In this document: piece after piece, positions 61,881 to 64,000 of the stretch
Layout of the letters: each line of letters starts with the position of its first letter
Numbering within the stretch: the stretch's first letter is position 1
Assembly: GCA_949358305.1 (NCBI GenBank)
Contig: OX442320.1
Location: 2,606,501-2,670,500 of the forward strand
Origin: Strigamia acuminata
Taxonomy: Eukaryota; Arthropoda; Chilopoda; Geophilomorpha; Linotaeniidae
Reading direction: 5' to 3'
DNA: 64,000 bases
Position numbers and translations under genes: made by a program
The notes under the pieces: generated by a model
The model's input: the letters and a program-made list of their open reading frames with translations, nothing else
Told to the model about the DNA's origin: nothing
The model's database searches: none

Positions 61881-63455
61881 CGCTTTTCTAAATATTCTTG
61901 CTGGAACTAGTCAAGTATTTCCGCCCTTCGAGCGATCCTCCTGCTGGCCTACACTTTTTGCCCGACTGTCGCTGTCGCTGTCGGCTCGTCGCTTTCTCGC
62001 GGCATCTTTTGTTTTACACTCTGCAAGAAACTTTTCGAAATTTTCTAAAAATGTTTCCACAAAGCCATCGAGAATGTTATTCCTTCTCTCTTGCTCCTCT
62101 TGAAGCCCATTTTTTTTTAAAAAAAAACAAGCGTCAGTCACCTTGGCCGAAAGTTGGGTCCTTTCACTGCTGCTTTGTTCATGTTAATAATTTGGGACAT
62201 CGCTTTTTCCTTTAGCAGAGTTTCTGCGTTTTTCTCTCTATTCTCCGCTCTCCGACTTCGAGCAAAATACCTCACCTCGTGTTCAACGAGAATCGCCTTC
62301 TCACTTTTGATGAAAGCGTGGAAGTTTTTTAATAAATCTTTCTTTCTCTCAGCTAGTTGTTTTCCGATCCAGTTGCTGATGCACTCTTCTACCTCGGTGT
62401 CCAAATTCATTTTGTGGTCACAATTTTCCATGTCAGATGCACAATTTTTTTTGTGCCTGTTTTTAAAAAATATAAAATTATATTACCGTATAGCCATTCG
62501 ACGAGCCACTTCTTAACTAAGCTAAATAAGTAATAAGCTAATAAGCCTGCATGTGAACTAGGCTTAAGTCTCACCGTTTCGCTGGGACTTGGTTTCCCAT
62601 TTGGCACATACTAGCATACGTCTGAATTCGCGATGAATTGAGTTGCCCAAACCCTTCCTCCTATGCATCCTCCACAGCAGAAACTAGCCTGAGATTTTTC
62701 TTAGGGCTAAAAATGTAAAATGTAAAAAATGTAAAATTAAAAAATGTAAAATTAATTGTGAATTCGTAATTACTCGTAATAATAAGTCTCACCGCTTGGT
62801 TCGAACAAATTTCTTCGAGGTTTCCATTTGCTTGTGAATTTAACTTATTGTTTCTGCGTTTTTCTCTCTATTCTCTGATCTCTTACTTCTAGCTGAATAC
62901 TTCTTCGAACATTCCTCTAAAAATGCTTCACACTTTTCCAGAAACTCAGCGGCAAATTGGTCAAGTATTTCCGCCCTTAATTCGAGCGATCTCCTGCTCC
63001 AGCCATGTTTTTTGTCTAGAAGCTTTCTCTTTTTGCATCCAAAAGCGAGGTTTTAATAGTTTTGATTGTGAATTAAATAGAAACAACACTTCTTCTGGCC
63101 ATTGCCACTATTCCTGGTCCTAATGGCACAGTCCAAATTCAACATAACAAAATGTTTTGTACGCACAAACGGAAGTCGTGGACAATAATTTGCCGATCGC
63201 ATATTAATTTTACTCGATTAATTGGATAATCACATTTAGATGCTACCATCTCTCTTAAAGTGCATCCGAAACATATATAGAAGATTGATTCGAATTAGAA
63301 ATTCAATTTTCTAAAAAAAAAAAAATTACAAAAATGTATAAAAACGTATAAAAACATAAAAATTATGTCAAAAGTACCTTAGAAATTTTAATTCTCAAAG
63401 TCGAATGTGCCGAATACGAATACTCAACCCTTATTGTCGATTTCTTTGATGTCAT
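61880..63455 (-). pseudogene. Ubl / coiled-coil exon-cassette gene, copy B (decayed)
   Basis: Minus-strand exons parallel copy A: 63455-63378, starting MTSKKSTIRVEYSYSAHSTL, phase 0; from 63310, an exon with CDYPINRVKLICDRQIIVHD; about 63010-62860 (coiled coil ending RSENREKNAET); about 62700-62580 (SAVEDA...EEGFGQLNSSRIQ); 62431-62138 (MENCDHKMNLDTEVEECISN, running into RRAENREKNAETLLKEKA); and another coiled-coil piece at 62141-61911. Damage: a TAG at 62663-62661 where copy A has Tyr, a stop in the last coiled-coil piece, and a frame change in the second exon. The 638-bp transposon of copy A is absent. Confidence 0.55.
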
Positions 63456-64000
63456 TTTTTCTAATCACTTTATCTATGTCACATGATATTACCATGATCC
63501 CTACTTTTGTAGTTTTTTTTGTTAGGACGGGGTCTCTGATGAGAATTCTAATAAGGATTAAGATGAAGTGAAATTGAAATTGAAATCACTTCTTCAGGAA
63601 GCTGGATTTGATATTTGATAAATATTTAAAAATATAAAAAATTTATTTAAAATTATTTTCAAAATTTTAAATTGCCACCATTCGTGATCCGTGATGGTTC
63701 TGAATCTTCTACGATAGACAAAGATTTTTCTTAATTTTGTATTTCAAAATAAAAACGGGGCAAACAAAATTTAGCCATTACTACCGCATTATCCAAACAG
63801 AATTGCACGTGCATCGGATCCAAGATGGCTTGAAGTTGTTATGAAACACATTTGAAATGACAACAACGGTCATCATATGACTCGGTTGTATTTAAGTGAA
63901 AAAGACATCAAATGGAGGTCGCCCTACGTTTGCCTACCGCCGCTGTCGCTGTGCTGCGTATGCTATGCGTCGTTTTGCAAGTTTGACTCTGTGATTGTCT
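63456..64000. other. Right-edge sequence without an identified gene
   Basis: Contains a third copy of CCCTACTTTTGTAGTTTTTT (63499; compare 60366). G/C rises towards the edge (CCTACCGCCGCTGTCGCTG near 63936), which may be the start of a gene lying outside the window. Nothing can be assigned. Confidence 0.4.

Overview
This is a 64 kb window of an animal nuclear genome. It is A/T-rich and has short spliced exons, GT-AG introns, metazoan single-copy genes and several kinds of transposable element. No vertebrate-only gene is present. The gene set (TRIM37, an RRM/F-box protein of the EEED8.10 type, eL6, GRK2/3, tandem C2H2 zinc-finger genes, an SVOP-type transporter, BOLA2 and a PP1 catalytic subunit) and the mixture of copia, gypsy, piggyBac, hAT and pogo-like repeats point to an invertebrate, most likely an arthropod. 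The species cannot be fixed from the sequence alone.

Layout. (1) 1-10.7 kb is transposable elements. A Ty1/copia polyprotein is cut by the left edge. It is followed by the 3' part of a Ty3/gypsy element: integrase, a gap with three tandem hairpins, a long extra 3' ORF that looks spliced to a short acidic exon, a polypurine tract and an LTR of about 1 kb. (2) 10.7-13.2 kb is gene-free and holds a 580-bp piggyBac-type MITE with TTAA flanks and a 30-bp minisatellite. (3) 13.2-18.3 kb is a TRIM37 gene (+, 18 coding exons). (4) 18.9-21.6 kb is an RRM + F-box + leucine-rich-repeat gene (-). (5) 22.3-23.7 kb is ribosomal protein eL6 (+). (6) 24.1-31.2 kb is a complete GRK2/3 gene (+, 19 exons). (7) 32.7-36.9 kb holds two tandem C2H2 genes (18 and 13 fingers) with duplicated promoters. 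(8) 39.9-44.3 kb is an SVOP-like major facilitator transporter (+, 13 exons). (9) 45.7-49.6 kb holds BOLA2 (-) and PP1 catalytic subunit (+), arranged head-to-head with a perfect CRE palindrome between them. (10) 47-63.5 kb is a degraded tandem duplication. The PP1 gene, its 3' flank and a neighbouring Ubl/coiled-coil gene on the minus strand recur as shortened, broken copies at 57.5-63.5 kb.

The host genes are mostly unrelated housekeeping and signalling genes. Shared regulation is suggested only for the BOLA2/PP1 head-to-head pair and the two zinc-finger paralogues. The most unusual items are the spliced 3' ORF of the gypsy element, the RRM-F-box-LRR fusion, the exon-cassette family at 53-56 and 62-63.5 kb, several small transposons with intact ends and target-site duplications, and intronic minisatellites whose periods are close to multiples of 10 bp. 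Exon borders were read by eye from splice signals, reading-frame continuity and resemblance to known families. No database search was run.
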